From Rhypophila decipiens (taxonomy: Eukaryota > Ascomycota > Sordariomycetes > Sordariales > Naviculisporaceae): a DNA stretch of 64,000 bases. How positions within the stretch are numbered: the stretch's first letter is position 1; every line of letters starts with the position of its first letter. Under the pieces are notes generated by a model. The model saw nothing but the letters and a program-made list of their open reading frames with translations. It was not told where the DNA came from and made no database searches. The stretch spans positions 1 to 64,000 of the forward strand of contig MU858052.1 in the NCBI GenBank assembly GCA_033297075.1, written 5' to 3'. The position numbers and the translations under genes are program-made. Positions 11,262 through 24,600 of this stretch are shown here, one piece after another.

Positions 11262-12241
11262 GAGCTGGTTGTTCCGTCGATTGCGCAGTTTCAATCTGCT
11301 TTGGAAGGAACATGGGCAATGTCGAAGCTTGAAACAGAAACAAAGGAGACCAGAGCCAAAACTGGAGAAGGCCGCTTGGATGCAGGTTGCGTTGCCTTCT
11401 TTGGCTATACGACAAAGGGGCATATCAATGGGTCATTGTTTGAGTGCGAATGTCTGGCTTGTGGCTTGAGTACACGACACGATTACATCTACGTCCATTT
11501 GTCTGGTCGGGCATTTGATGTTTCCTTTGGTCGTCAAATTCTCGCAGATACCATTCCACTTTTGGCGTTGATTTTCTCCTGGGAGATGAGGTTAAAGCAG
11601 AGTTGGTCTTTCGGTAAGCCCTGTGTAACGGGGTGACCTAGGATAAACTGTGCTGCGCCTCTTATGCGCACATTACCAGGGTTGCTAGGTGTTCGAGAAG
11701 GACGCGTCTGGGCCAGGCATGAAGCCGGAATGCCGTTAGCTCAGGGACAAAATCCTACCTAAACTTTTCCGTTTGTCTTCCCATTGTCCGTCCGCGGTGT
11801 GATTTTGTGATTTTGTACTCGCTTCAAGTGCGAGCCAGCGTGGGTGTAGGACATCCTAGCGGGACTGTCAATGCAACGATATTGTTTATTAGCTGCCAAT
11901 GCGGCACATCAGGCTTCCATTCGCTGGATTTTGTGCGTTTTATATCGTTCCCGTTAGCTAATGTCTTGGTCTAGAGTCGTGACCATGGTAAGGGTGGACA
12001 TATAATCTCACAACAGGGCTGAGCAGAACTCTTGGCCCAAGTGTAGAGTGTAACCCGTATCCGGACGTGAACGGTATAGGAAGGATGGTTTATATCTTCT
12101 CCACTAGTCTGCCAGAATTTCTCGTGACTCTTGCTCCTATGGACGGCTTCCTCCAACTTTGACCAACTCCCAAATGCTGCAGACTTCTTCATCCCCAGCG
12201 AGGGTATCAGAATTGGTATCACTCCCTGTCGACAAGCCGGG
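11262..12241. other. intergenic region, no gene supported
   Basis: A 111-codon frame at 11301-11636 directly follows the previous stop and is probably 3' untranslated sequence. The rest holds the promoter of the DUF3433 gene. No named motif was found. Confidence 0.4.
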
Positions 12242-15200
12242 ATGAGTCTCTCGCCAAGGTCCCTATTTCCTCGTCTCCCATCCGCGAGACAACAAGAACA
12301 TGAACAAAGAAGCCCCGTATCAGAATCAGGAAGCGGTGGCAGCTCCACCCTTACTGTCTCTTCGACATGGGACAGCAGCCCAAACAGAGAAAAGGTGAAT
12401 ATGAGGGACTCAGAGTACTCCGACATCGAACTGGACCAACTTCCCGTACCACTTTCCCGGTCCCACAGCACGGCCACGCTTGTGCGGCCACCATCATCAT
12501 GCTCGAAGCTTCGTGAATATCCACTGGCACCTTCCAGGACCAACGCAGACGAGAACAAGTCATACCCGATACCAGACTACAAGTCTGTATCCCTTCGATG
12601 GCCGTTCATCGTCTTCATCTTGGCCCTCATCGCCGGTCTCTTTGCCTTTCTCGAGTACCAAATCCACGACCTGCCGCCACCGCACTATTCCATGATCAAG
12701 ATGGAGGATCCAGAACCAGAGGCCAAGAGAATTCCCGATCCACGACCACCCGAGGACGAGTACCCCAAACCACCAGGCGGGATTCAGACCAAGTGCGGAT
12801 GGGAGCCTCCAAGCTGGACACTGGAGCACATAGACGACCCCAGGTGTGATGGTTTCACTTGCGAGGATTCCCCGGAATTCTGTGAGGGTGGCAACAAGAC
12901 CGAAGTTGCCTGTGTGCGGGCGCTAATGATCGAGTATATCACCACGTTTACGACTGATGACCCGTCGTGGTGTCCCTGCCACTTGTTCGCACCATTTGAC
13001 AACTGGGGAGATGGTGGGAGCTTGATGGAGCCGGATTTTGTCTATGATTCGCCTGACAAGGGCTGCCGTTCCGTCATGTTGGCTATCCAGTCGTTCAACC
13101 ATTACAAGACTACCGAGCTGGGGGACAAGACCGCCGTCCCTCGAGACGGAGTACTCTATAGTGCCCTGCGCACCAGGACCGAGACCCATACCACGCCGCC
13201 GCTCCCAATCACTGGGTATTGGCCGTATCCTAGTACCCGACAAAACGGGGATATCATGCTGCCGCTGGTATCACGTACTGCCGGAAAAGACGTGGCAGAT
13301 GCGTTTGGAAACAAATTACAACCCACAGACTCGGCATTATTCCCGGCCATGTTTTATTCTCGAATTTATCCGGGTCAAGAATGGGTCCCATCCGGTTGCT
13401 GGGCCGAGCTTGTCTGGCATAGAGACCATTTCCTATCCCTACCGCTGATGGAGCCTTGTACCGAGACGACCTGGACGAGCTATGAGACCGTGTGGTGGCC
13501 TCTTCCACTTACGAGACCTGGCGCATCGACGCCCATCATGTTTCCGGCGCCGGTAACCACTACTACGACGACAAGCAGTGCTGAGACACCTGCCGGAAAG
13601 GTGACAACAACGGCGACGAGTACCGCCGAGGTGCGAACCAGCACGGCGCCACTTCCTGTGTGTACGAGCTGCGAAGACGGCAAGCCAAAGGAACCTGCGA
13701 CGTCTTCGACATCTTCTAGCGCACTGGTCAAGGCGACAGATTCGAGTAGTAACCCTACTAACGACTCGTCTGAACCTGTCAATACTTCAAAGCAACCGGA
13801 CGAGACCGAGGTCTTGCTTGTGACTGGGAGCTCATCGTCAACCACCACCGAGCGGAATGTAGTATCATCCTCAACATCGACCGTCACTGAACAGAATGTC
13901 TCTCTCACGACTGATTATACTCCGGTCCTCACCGTCATAACATCGGGCTCGACAGTCATCACAATAACCACACACGCATCATCAAGCTCTTCTCCGGTAC
14001 CAACAACGCCTCCCCATTCGGCCCCTCTAATCTTCCCAATCCAGGTCTCAATGCCGGCCGATACCAATGGCAACTCGACGTCCCAGCCAGGAAGACCCAG
14101 CCCGCGACCCCGTCCCCAGGGCCCAATCCTCCCATCCGCCCAATCAAGCTTCTACAACCTCCGCAGCGAGATATCCTACCTCATGGCGTCTGTCATTCCC
14201 GTTCTTCTTGCTACACTGCTTTCGATTCCCATACAAGTCTTTACTTCATCTCTATCTCGTACCTTTCCCTTCCGGGCGTTGACTGCCTTCTCGAGCTCAC
14301 CTTCTTCTCAAGCCGAGAATTCCGGCCCTGGGGCTCCCGCAAAAGATAGCCTCCTCTTGTCCCTTTCTGGCGGAGGAAACGGGAATCCATTCGAGCCAGT
14401 GATGATATCTCTGCGGTTTCTATCGAGGTATAAAGACCCGCTGCCGTTGATCAGTGTTGTTTTGAGTTTCCTAGCTGGCGTTATTCTCGTGCCTGTATCT
14501 AGTGAGGTAATCAGACTGGAATTCACGACCCAGTGCAGTAGCCCGTCTTTTATGAACGGGTATGCGGATTCGAACGGGGGCCCAACGTTCTCGGATAATT
14601 TACTCGGCGCTGGGCCGGGCGGAGCGGGACCCAACACCAGGATGTGTGCGTTTGGCGTGCGCAAAGAGGGCGAGTTGATGCGTGTGGCTGAGGGGATTCT
14701 TGTTGCACTTGCTGGACTGGTTCTGTTGAGCGGAGTCATTCTTTCGAGGTGGAAGTCGGGCGTTGGCAGTGAGGCTTGGAGCATCGCTGGTATGGCGGCT
14801 TTGCTTGGTAGTGAGAGGAGTGGTGCGCTTGGGGGGATATTGAGGGGTTTGCCGAATAGTGAGGATGGAAGCAAGAAAGAAGAGATGAAAGGTCTCGATG
14901 CGCAGGTGGAGAGTCTGCTGAATGAAAAACAGTTCAGACTGGGGTATCGCCTTGCTGATTCGAAGCGACCGGATATGAGGGAGTGGGAGTATGGACTTTA
15001 TATGACCACGCCAGCCGAGAAGGAGAAGGAGGACGACAAGTCGATCAGACTGACGACGAGGGATCCGCCTACAAGGACGTCCAGCACCAGCACCAGCACC
15101 AGCACCAGCACCGACATGGGCAGAAGTGGGAGGATATTGCCAAGAATGATGGCGGTTTTATCGTGCAAGAATATTGAACTTGAACTGGCACTGCGGATTT

Positions 15201-16334
15201 TGGCTCTGGTATTCACGACGGGACTGCTGATCTTGATCTTGTACTATGAGTGCACTGTGGGACCCAAAACTGCGTTCGAGGCCTTCATGAACAGTCAGGG
15301 GTTTGGAGTGAGGATCTTGTTTACGGCGTTTGGAACCGTCATCACTGCTTATTGGAGTTATTACTTTGCTTGTGAGTCCTTTTTTTTCTCAGCCTTTTGG
15401 CAGGACTTGGTGGGATCAACATGAAGCTAACTGAGAGTATTTAGACATCTCTGAGCCGCAGATATACCATCAACTTGCGGCCTTCTCTTCGCCCTCCAGT
15501 GGTGGGAGCAGCAACGGGGTGAGCACCGAGAAAGGACAAGCTTCAAGTCCTCCCCTAACAAGAGGACTCCCAGCAAATGAATCCATCCTCCTCACACCAC
15601 CATTCAACATCTTTGTCGGCCTCTACCGCTCATTTCCCAGATCAGCTTTATTATCCAGACTCTTCAGACCTAAGACCTCTACCGAGAACAGCAACAGCAG
15701 TGACAATGGTCACACTGTTGGAGGAGGCCAAACCCTAACGTTCCACATCTCATTGGCAACACTCCTCGCCAAATTCACACCAATATTGCTATCCAACATC
15801 CCCTTTTCCAACGCAGTAACATGGAAGATCCACGAGGCGTGTACCTGGATGTCTGTGTCATTTCTTTTGTACATGGTTCTTGTCTTGGTTGCGTCGCTGG
15901 TGTTGCCTTACAAAGCGCTGTTCATCTCGGCCATTCGAGGCAAGTGTGGGCTTGAAGGGACATCTAGTAAGAATGGCAACAGGCTGCCGCCATTCATGCC
16001 GATCAAAGTGGACACTATAGTCGGGAATATGTATTATCTGTGTCATTCCGCCATGGTGCGAGACTTTGAGGGCTTGCTAGAGTTGAGTACGCTGGAGCGA
16101 GATCGACTGGTTTGTGGCATGGGGAGGAGGTATTTCTTTGGGGAGATGGTTCCTGCTTCATATGCGGATAACGATGAGATAAATGGCTATGGAAATGGTG
16201 GTCATGGGTCAAGTGTTGATGGCAAAGGGCAAAAGCCGGGGCTGTGGTACCAGAATATGAAGGAGCGGGCGGCGGGCGAGGATGATGATAAAGATGGCAA
16301 GGTGAAAAGAGTTATTGGTGTTGGATACTGCTAG
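12242..16334 (+). CDS. DUF3433-family polytopic membrane protein
   Basis: Two exons, 12242-15371 and 15445-16334, about 1339 residues; the 73-bp intron is GTGAGT...TTTAG and rebuilds a tyrosine in YYFAY. The layout matches the fungal DUF3433 family: a cytoplasmic Ser-rich N-terminus, a first membrane helix about residues 119-141 (WPFIVFILALIAGLF), a large extracytoplasmic domain with several cysteines, a Ser/Thr-rich stretch about 430-620, then groups of helices separated by loops, and a last helix group in exon 2 (LLYMVLVLVASLVLP). Family function is not known; it is likely a plasma-membrane or cell-surface protein. The frame is open upstream of 12242, but that is the first ATG; an internal ATG at 12401 is an alternative. 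A CAGCAC microsatellite codes a Ser/Thr run near residue 950. Confidence 0.82.
15082..15112 (+). repeat. (AGCACC)n coding microsatellite
   Basis: About five tandem hexamers inside the DUF3433 gene, encoding alternating Ser and Thr. Length variation would not shift the frame. Confidence 0.85.
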
Positions 16335-16797
16335 ACGAGCTAGATGATTAGAGATAGATGCGCAGGCATAAACGATATTTTACTTTTATAGAAGCCTTTC
16401 TACAAGTACACAAGCAAACGAGACACATGCTGGAAATGGTATTGTGAAAAAAGTTTTCTGGAGAAATAACTGATCATTTTCCAGTCAACTATCTAGATCG
16501 TTTCAGCCAGACAAGAGAGGCCGGTAGTAGGTTCTCCTTGTGGTATGTTCAATGGTGATATCATCTATCCCATATCATGCATCCAATCCAGGCAAGCCAT
16601 GTTCATTCCATCGCAGTCATTTCCATCCGTCATTATAAAAGATAAGCCACAAAAAGAGTCAAGGCGTGAAAAGGAATACCAGTTGCGCGAGAAGAGACGA
16701 GGCCGTTAACTCCACTGATAAACTTGAAGGGTATCCAGTCGTCCTGCACCAGAAAAAGAAAAGAAACAAAGACATTAAAAATTACTTGGCAACTTCT
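16335..16797. other. convergent 3' intergenic region
   Basis: Lies between two genes that converge (DUF3433 on plus, GPI protein on minus). A/T-rich with polyadenylation-like stretches such as CATTATAAAA near 16632; no coding frame is supported. Confidence 0.45.
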
Positions 16798-17777
16798 TTA
16801 CAGAAGAGCAGCGGCAATGAAGCCAGCCAGACCGGCAAACGAGCCGAGACCAGCAACGCGTCCGGCACCAGCCTCGACAGGGGCGTTGTCGCTGGTCTGG
16901 GCCGGAGGAGGGGGAGCGGTGTAAGACACCGAGATGGTAGGGGTGGGATACACGGGAGGAGTAGAAACAGGGTAGGTAGGAGGATAGACCGGGCCAGTTC
17001 CAGACGCAGACCCAGTTCCAGGAGGATATACGGGCGTAGACTCGACCGGGCAGATGGTGGTGTAAGTGGTGGTGTAGGTGGTGGTGGTGGTGCTGCTGGA
17101 GGGGCAGCCGGTGCCGTACTTGGGGCAGTTGGTGATGGTGCTGGTGACAGTCTCGGTGACGGTGCTAGTCGTGGAGCTGGTGGGGTAGTACGGCGACGAG
17201 GTCGACGAGGCGGGAGGGTAGACGGTGGACGACTCGGATGATACGGGTACTTCACTGCTTGAAGAAACAGGAACCTCGGAGCTGGAAGATACTGGCACCT
17301 CGCTGCTGGACGAGACGGGGACCTCGCTGGAGCTGGAGACGGGAACCTCGGAGCTGCTGGAGACAGGAACTTCAGAGCTGCTCGATACAGGAACCTCGGA
17401 ACTAGTGCTGGACACAGGAGGAGGGGTCGAGCTGGAGACGGGAGGAACAGTGCTGGAGACGGTGGCCGTGTAGGTGATGCACGAGCAGGCTGAGCTGACG
17501 GCAGAGACGGCTACGTCTCCGGCGCCGCAGTTGTCGACGTAGGTCGGCAGAGCAGAGGCCTCGGTGGTGGTGCTCGCCAGGTACTCGAAGCAGAATTCCT
17601 TGGCGGGCTCGGCGAAGCGCTCGTCGATCAGGTTGCGGTAGCAGCCATCGTGTTCCTGGTGAGAGCATGTTAGTCATGATATGCCACGAATTGTTGATGT
17701 CCACCACTTACACAGTTGGGCCACTCGTGAGCAGAAGCCAGGCCAGCGGCCATGATGACGGGAATAAAAGAACGCAT
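16798..17777 (-). CDS. Ser/Thr-rich GPI-anchored cell-wall protein with octapeptide repeats
   Basis: Two exons, 17777-17712 and 17655-16798, 307 residues; the 56-bp intron is GTAAGT...CAG. Residues 1-16 are a signal peptide (cleavage after ASA likely). A short Cys-rich domain follows with about six cysteines (HEWPNC, HDGCYRNLI, EFCFEYL, VDNC, ACSC). Then come seven copies of SSSEVPVS, a Ser/Thr/Pro/Tyr-rich stalk with two more cysteine pairs, and a C-terminal GPI signal ending in GFIAAALL with a small-residue omega region near the DNAP segment. This is the classic design of a heavily O-mannosylated wall or surface protein. No catalytic domain is visible, so it is structural, adhesive or masking by inference. 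The exact Cys-rich family is not recognised. Confidence 0.85.
17238..17408 (-). repeat. seven 24-bp tandem repeats coding SSSEVPVS
   Basis: Seven in-frame units of 24 bp in the GPI-protein gene. Units differ at silent third positions, so the array is not freshly expanded, but unit number could still vary between strains. Confidence 0.88.
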
Positions 17778-20700
17778 TTTCAGCAGTTTTATTGTCAACG
17801 ACAGTGTGATGAGCTGTTTAGAGCGAGTGAACAGCTTAGATGCAACGGCTAAACGAGAGACCAAATGCAAGAAATCGTGTATTCGTGATGAGGAGGGAGA
17901 GAAAAAGAAGAAAAGAAGCAGGCCCCCAAAGGCTTTTAACTGGCTTGCATCTCTTTGATGCAGCGTAACACCACAACTGCCAAACTAGTCAAGCCGGGGG
18001 AGGGTGGTTGATCTGCCAGTCATCCACCAGTGAGGATGGAGATGTGGGTGGATGTCACGGTGACCAGGAGACAGGGGTCGCTGGCAGCCTCCGGGGCTGT
18101 CCCTCGGGGTTTCTTGGACTCGGCCAAGTCTTGCAGGGAATACGAGAATACAAAGTGCCCACCCCCAGCCTGGATTTTTTTTTTTTACATGGAGCTGCAC
18201 TGCACTGATTCCAGCACACCTTCAAAGGGCATCCCCGGATTGCGCTTGGCTTCACTTTTCGAGCCTGTCAAGACCAATACGAGAAACTGCTAGACCAACT
18301 AACATGGCGCTCTATCAGGTACTTTTTTCCGTCGAGATTAAAGGGCAAACACTCGTGCCAGATAGGACGCCATGGCGGCGCGAGCCAACCTGAAGCAACT
18401 GAAAGCGGTTATATCAAGAACAGAACAAGTGCTGGCTGCATCCCAAAGAATGTGACTGACAGCGGCGACCATGTGGACGAGCCCATTACTAACCCGTACC
18501 CAGCCACCTCATTGTGCATTGAAGCGACTGCCATTTGAGGAGACGGCGATGAGCAAAAGAAGAACGGCAGAGGTTAAAGATAAGTTGACAGCACCAAGAC
18601 CCCCAGAGACGGCCATTCATGTCCTGATCAGGGTAGTATTCTCGTATTTGGGCTGCCTGCATTCGATGGTACTGTACCGCGCCCTGCAGCCCTTTGCGGT
18701 ACACTGTAAAAGGAAGCATTTTCTGGTGGTGAAGAGTGAGATCAAAGACAGAAAGAGAAAAAAAGAACCCCTCCAGCTCTTTCTCATGATCCTAATGGCC
18801 AGTCAAGTGAGACCACATGCACCCCACCAAAGCAGAATCAGCATGATCAGATGCTGCTGCCCTGATGAAAAGCCTGTGATTGGCTCGCAGAGGACCCTTT
18901 TCACTTTTCCACTGCCACTCCACCGGTCCACCCCTGGTTGGGATGTGCAGGGGTCAGGGGCTTACACCCAATGCTTGGCTCTTTCTTCGGGACTCGACTC
19001 TCGAGCGAGGGGCTGACTGGTCGCCGTTGCTCCAGATACACACCGACGAAAGAGGTTGGACCCGGATGCTATGGATATGGGGCGAGATACGGGTAGAACG
19101 GGAGAAGGCAGAGAACCGTTTGGGTGTCTTTTTTCGAGTCTGTATGAACGGACAATGGCTTGCGCGTCGACTTTGCCTCAGTAATTTGGACTGTTGTTGA
19201 TGTTTGCAGAGTTCGGAATGATGTTGGGAGGAAATCGAAATGTTTGTTCAAACAGCAGCGTCATCGTCATCACCCCACACAAACTTCAGCACCGTGTCTC
19301 TCAGTCCCCCCAGCTCGACGGCTCTCCCGGAGACCCGGTATCCATAAGGCCGCCAAGGATCCAAGATAGACGCATCGAGCTATCGATCTTTTTGCATCGT
19401 ACGTCGACGTGGGGAGCTGGCAGCCGTGGAAACCAGAGACAACAACGACCCATCCACGCCATCGCTGTCAGCCTTTTTCTTTTCTCATGAATCCCCTCAT
19501 TGTCGCCCACTTGCCAGCCTTCCAGGGTTGCTGTGGAGGATGCGAATATGGATACAGATTCCACGACTGAGCCAGTCAATGCCTCTGGATCCAGCCACAA
19601 GTCTCCGCCAAAACAAAGCGAGGGGATGCTGTGTTGAAGGATTTTCCTGTACAGGTTTAACCGACTCGCCCATCCGTACTCCATATTCCCTCGCCAACCA
19701 GCCATCGCATAACCAACCTTTTATTTGTTGAGTCGTGATCCTGTCTCCATTTTCTCTTCCTTTGACAACCTCGGGCCGATCTGATGCTCTGGGAGAGAAG
19801 AAAGGATCAGTGACATGATGTCAGACGGATAAGAAAAATACTTCAAAGCAGCAGAGAACCTTGTAACGAACTAACGATCCCAAGTGCGGACCAAAATACA
19901 GTACAGAATGTTACCTCACGGCATAAAAGAGCCGGCAAGGGGAGAACTAACCCCCGAAGAGTTTAGACAGGCCGGTGAAAAGCTGGTTTCTTTTTTGGAG
20001 CTTCCATTCCACTTCCAACTTCCTTCAACGCTGTTTTCCATTTCTCATCGCCAAATCCACCGTACTGTTACGGTAACCTGCCCACCTGTCATGTCATGCC
20101 ATGGCCTTTCACCGCACTGTTAGCGTAACGCTGGCTTTGTTAGTGCGCATTTTATCAGGTCCCTGTGCCTGACGATCTCGTAACCTGGTCCCTGTCGGTC
20201 GCTAGGGTAGCGGACCTCGGGGTTGTCGGTCCTTTGTGGGTGACTTTTTTATTTCGACATGACATCACGTCCACGACTTCTCAAATTGGCGGCCCAGGTC
20301 CTGTATGAACTCAACACGACAGGCTGTTTTATTTCCCGGTAAAAGGATACCTGAATATTCTCCTCAAATTCCAGATTGTTCTTCTCACATGGAAGCTGAA
20401 AGGCGCCGACGAATAATGTGCGAAATGAAAGTCATGAAAAAGGGGTTCTAAACGCCTTATTCGCGCCTCACTCGGCCAATGGGATGATTGTCTGGTTAGT
20501 ATGGTGCTGTGTGTCTTGCTTGACCACATCATTGCACTGCATTTATTGAGTCGTTGGTGAGAGGTCACACGATCTCGGAATCTTTTGGATGAAATGGCCG
20601 CATCCGAACCCCAGTCATCCGTAATAATAAGGCCAGGAACAGGGCCTTAATCAAGCTCTAACAAGCAATCCGGGGAAGGTTATGTGGAATGGGAGCTAAC

Positions 20701-21639
20701 ATACCCGTCCTGGTGCACAGCAGCTCATCAGTTCCAGGCAGTCTGAGATGAGCTGAGGGGAAGCTGTAATGAACGGACGAAGCTGCGCCTGTCCGAATCA
20801 GGTATTTAAAACATGACCGGAAATTCGACGATGAATATAGTTATAAGAGACCAAAGCGGCGGGTATCTGCCTACCTGAGGTACTGTAAATAGAAGTGGTT
20901 ATCCATAATATATGTATGACAGCATGACGAATCAACGCAGGTCCCAGGAACCGTGTAACCGTCAATCACCGCGACACGAGAATCCCAAAACATAAGCTCC
21001 GAGTCCGGATCCGTCGGAACGAGCTCGTTATTTTTGTGCCACTTTTTAAGTGTACGCCGTATAGGGTGAAGAACTTTGGATGGGAAACTCATATTGTTGT
21101 ATCCAGCTTGAGCAGGTAACCGTTCAGCTGATTCCTCTAGAAATATTCGTAAGGAGAATTTCTCACTTGGTTCTGGAGTCACTTCATTTGTGAAGCCTGG
21201 TGGGTATCCGAATGACGCCGAGTCTGATGACAAGCGATGCTGATGAATATGAGCCCTGTGGAAGACGAGAAGAAACACATGCTTGCTAACCACTTCAAAG
21301 TGTGGTTGACAGTAAGTGATAGGGACTTTAAAGGCATGTCGCTGTCTCGAACCCAATTTCAACATCAGACACAAATCTCTCACGTGTGCACATTCCAGTC
21401 CCTTGGGAAAGTGGAAAGTCCTTCAAGAGCATTCAAGTTGTTCATCTGGTGGCCACTTTACTTTGACCATGATATCAAACCAGGTTAACCTAAAACCCAA
21501 AAGACATTATCGTGAGATAGCACTGTTATTTCCAACTTTTGTCATCAGAAAACCGAACCAAAAACGCCTCATCTCGTGAAACCCAAACATGATGATATAT
21601 CAGCACCCACACCCAGCATATGCCTTATTTGAGCCGTTC
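17778..21639. other. 3.9 kb gene-poor region
   Basis: No gene is supported. Frames at 18471-19016 (plus, 181 codons) and 20871-21383 (minus, 170 codons, GTG-led; first ATG six codons in) show no recognisable domain and are treated as chance. Polypyrimidine runs (T10 near 18177) and ordinary non-coding sequence fill the rest. The part next to 17778 is the promoter of the GPI protein gene. Confidence 0.45.
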
Positions 21640-24600
21640 TCAAGCCTGGGAACTTGGATTTCTGGGGCCAGCCCTCACAACCCGTCCCCGATCCAGGACA
21701 ATCTCCCAATCTGCATCGCGAACTGCCTCGGCCTTGTGCGCAATAGTGATGACGGTGCTGTACTTGAGTTCCTCCCTTAACAAGCGCTGGATATACCTTG
21801 CCGTCTCATGATCAATGCTCGCCGTGGCCTCGTCCATAATCACCACGGGGCTGCGGCGCAATATCGCCCTGCCCAGTCCAACCAGCTGTCTCTGTCCTTG
21901 ACTGAGGTTCTTTCCTCCACCGTCAACTGTGCTGTCCAGTGTAAACTCTTCCATGTGCTCTTCATCTCGCGCCTCTTCTTCACCTTCTCGCTGTCTTTCC
22001 TCGTCAGAATGCTGATTATGGCGGCCCAAGACCCTCTCCAGGACCAAGCCCCGTTCCGCTTCGCCATGCTCATCCAGGGGATCGAGATTGTCTCTGAGCG
22101 TTCCAGGGAACAAAACGGGATCCTGGGCAACAAAGGTGATATTCCTGCGAAGAGCGTGCTTGTCAACAGTTGCCAGATTCACATTCCCAATCCGAATGGA
22201 GCCACCAGTTCCAAAATCAGGGTGCAGAGTCCCTAGTAGACTCAAGGCAAGGGTACTCTTGCCTGAGCCTGTCCGTCCTGTAACCGCCACGTTGGAGCCG
22301 CCGGGTATCGTAAAGCTGACATCCAAGAGGACGGGTTCGAGGCCCGGTGCGTAGCGCAGCGTGACATTGTCAAACTCGATATCATCGCCATAGGTAGGCC
22401 ACGAGGCGGGTGGCTTCTCGGACCCGGGATCTTCCTGCTCCAGGCCAAGCAGCTCAATCACACGCTCCACGCTGACGAATTGCATCTGCATATCACCATA
22501 ACATCTGCAGAGAGAATGGGTGCTCATGACGAAATTGGAAGCAGCCGCAAGAATAAAACCCACCGTACCGCTACTCAGGCCGCCGAAGATGGCTGTGACG
22601 GTCAAGGCGAACGTCGTAAGTGACGACAGCAAGTCGAACCGGTACTGTAGCCAGGCCTGTGTTGACCAGTAAATATGATCCATCTTCTGGAAGGCGTCCG
22701 TGGTGGCAATAATGCGCCGCTGGAAGTGCGGCTCGGCTTTGTATGCTCGCACGGTAGTGAGACCCTCCATAAGAGTGCCAAAGTTGGACATGAGCGGCGA
22801 TAGAGACACGGTTTCGAGTCTGCGCAACGACTGCGAGGTAGGCAGGAACCGATCAAACACCAGAACAAACAGGACAGTCATTCCGATGCTCATGACAAGA
22901 AACAGAGGCGTAGCTGAGGCGATCACAATGATGGACGACAGCCAGGCAATGGCAAACCAAGTGACTTGCATGAGCTGCTGGGCGATTGAACCGTCGACGG
23001 TCCCCATATCGGATGTGAGACGGTTCATGAGCCGACCGACAGGAGTCACGTCGTAGAACCGAAAGGTTGCATTACTGACGCGCTTCATGGCTCGCTCGAA
23101 CAGGTTCTTTCCGGCCTTGTAGATGATGACGACGAGGGTGAGTTCGTTCAGAGTCTGCGCCACGACTTGGACGACGGAGAGGATGAAGAACCAAAACAGC
23201 CAAGGGTGAACATCCACATCAGGAGATGGGAGGAACCGACCAAGATCGACCCAGCCATTGTTGCCAGCTGCCCGGAAGAAACCTTGTCGAGAGACCAAAT
23301 CTGATACTTGTCCTTTCTGGTAGGTCAAAGTCGGAGTGTGAAGCGTCAGCATCGCATGTGCACCCGTCGGGGTGGATTGGTATTGGTCTCCCCATTCCTT
23401 GAGGAACCAAAAGTAGGCAAATTTGGCAATGCGAAACAGAGTCGTCGCCGTGATGAGCGTGATCCACCATCGGTACCCGCCAGCCTTGACATACTGCCAG
23501 TAGACGCTGGCCATAACGCCACCGTGCGCCCGTCTTTCTTCCTCCATGAACTTTTCCGGGGGTGGGGTATCGCCTCCAGTCGACTCGGTCCGGGTCCCCG
23601 ACTCTGCGGACTCAGGAGCAGCCTGAGCCACGAGCTCCTCCAACTCTGCCTCGTTGTTCAAAAGCTCATCTCTGTTGATAGATTTCACTCGGCCACGATC
23701 TAGGACATCCAGCACCTGGCTGGCATACGGCGTAATGATGTCAACTCGGTGGGTGACAAATATGATCAGTCGGCCTGCAGTCAAGCAAGAGTCCTTGTTC
23801 CCAAACAGATTCCTGAGGATACTTTCGGCTGTCTGGTGGTCCAAGGCTGCGATGGGATCGTCCAGCAAGAGAATACGCGCTCGGCTGTAGACAGCCCGAG
23901 CCAGCGACACGCGCGCTCGCTGACCACCTGACAAGCCAACTCCATTTTCGCCAATCATGGTCAGATCTCTATCCTTGAACTTGTTGATATCTTCTACTAG
24001 GCAACATGCTTCCATCACCTGCCAGTACCTCGCCTCGTCGAACACAGTCGAGAAGAGGATGTTCTCACGAATGCTCATGCTCTCCAGCCATGGAGTCTGA
24101 GCGCAGTATCCAATCATCTCTTGGGGCACACTTCTTTCACCGCCATGCTGGTCAAGTTCTCCCAAGATGGCGTGCAACAGCGCCGTCTTGCCGATGCCCA
24201 CCTTGCCACACACAACAGTCAAACCAGGCAAGCATTCAAAGCTCACATTTCTCAACATCTTCCTCGACGAACCCGGCCAGGAGAAGGAGGCGTCTTTGAC
24301 AGCGACTTTGAGTTCGCCGCGAGGTCCAGCGGGCGTGCCCTCGTCTGCAAGGTCGTCCTTGTCAGGCTCCAGCATGAACTTCTCGATGCGGGCCATAGAA
24401 ACACTGGCATTGAGCAACGTAGTGATGAGATTGGGGATCTCTCGCAGATTGACCTGAAGAAGGTTGAAGAGATCCAAAGCCGGAAAGGCGACATCGACAG
24501 TCAGGGGTTTCTTGGCGATGAGCGTGTAAGCAAGGAACCCCGCGACGGGGAACAGATATGCTGTGAACAAGTTGATTGCTGCAATAAGTCTCACGATCAA

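Noticed and set aside
18471..19016. 181-codon plus frame as a gene
   Set aside because: No domain, low-complexity pieces and no neighbours in a gene-poor stretch.
20871..21383. 170-codon minus frame as a gene
   Set aside because: GTG-led (its first ATG is six codons in), no domain, no splice evidence; length is within chance for a 64-kb window.
24160..24210. Loss of NBD1 function in the ABC transporter because the catalytic Glu is replaced by Asp
   Set aside because: This asymmetry is normal for ABCC transporters and not a defect.
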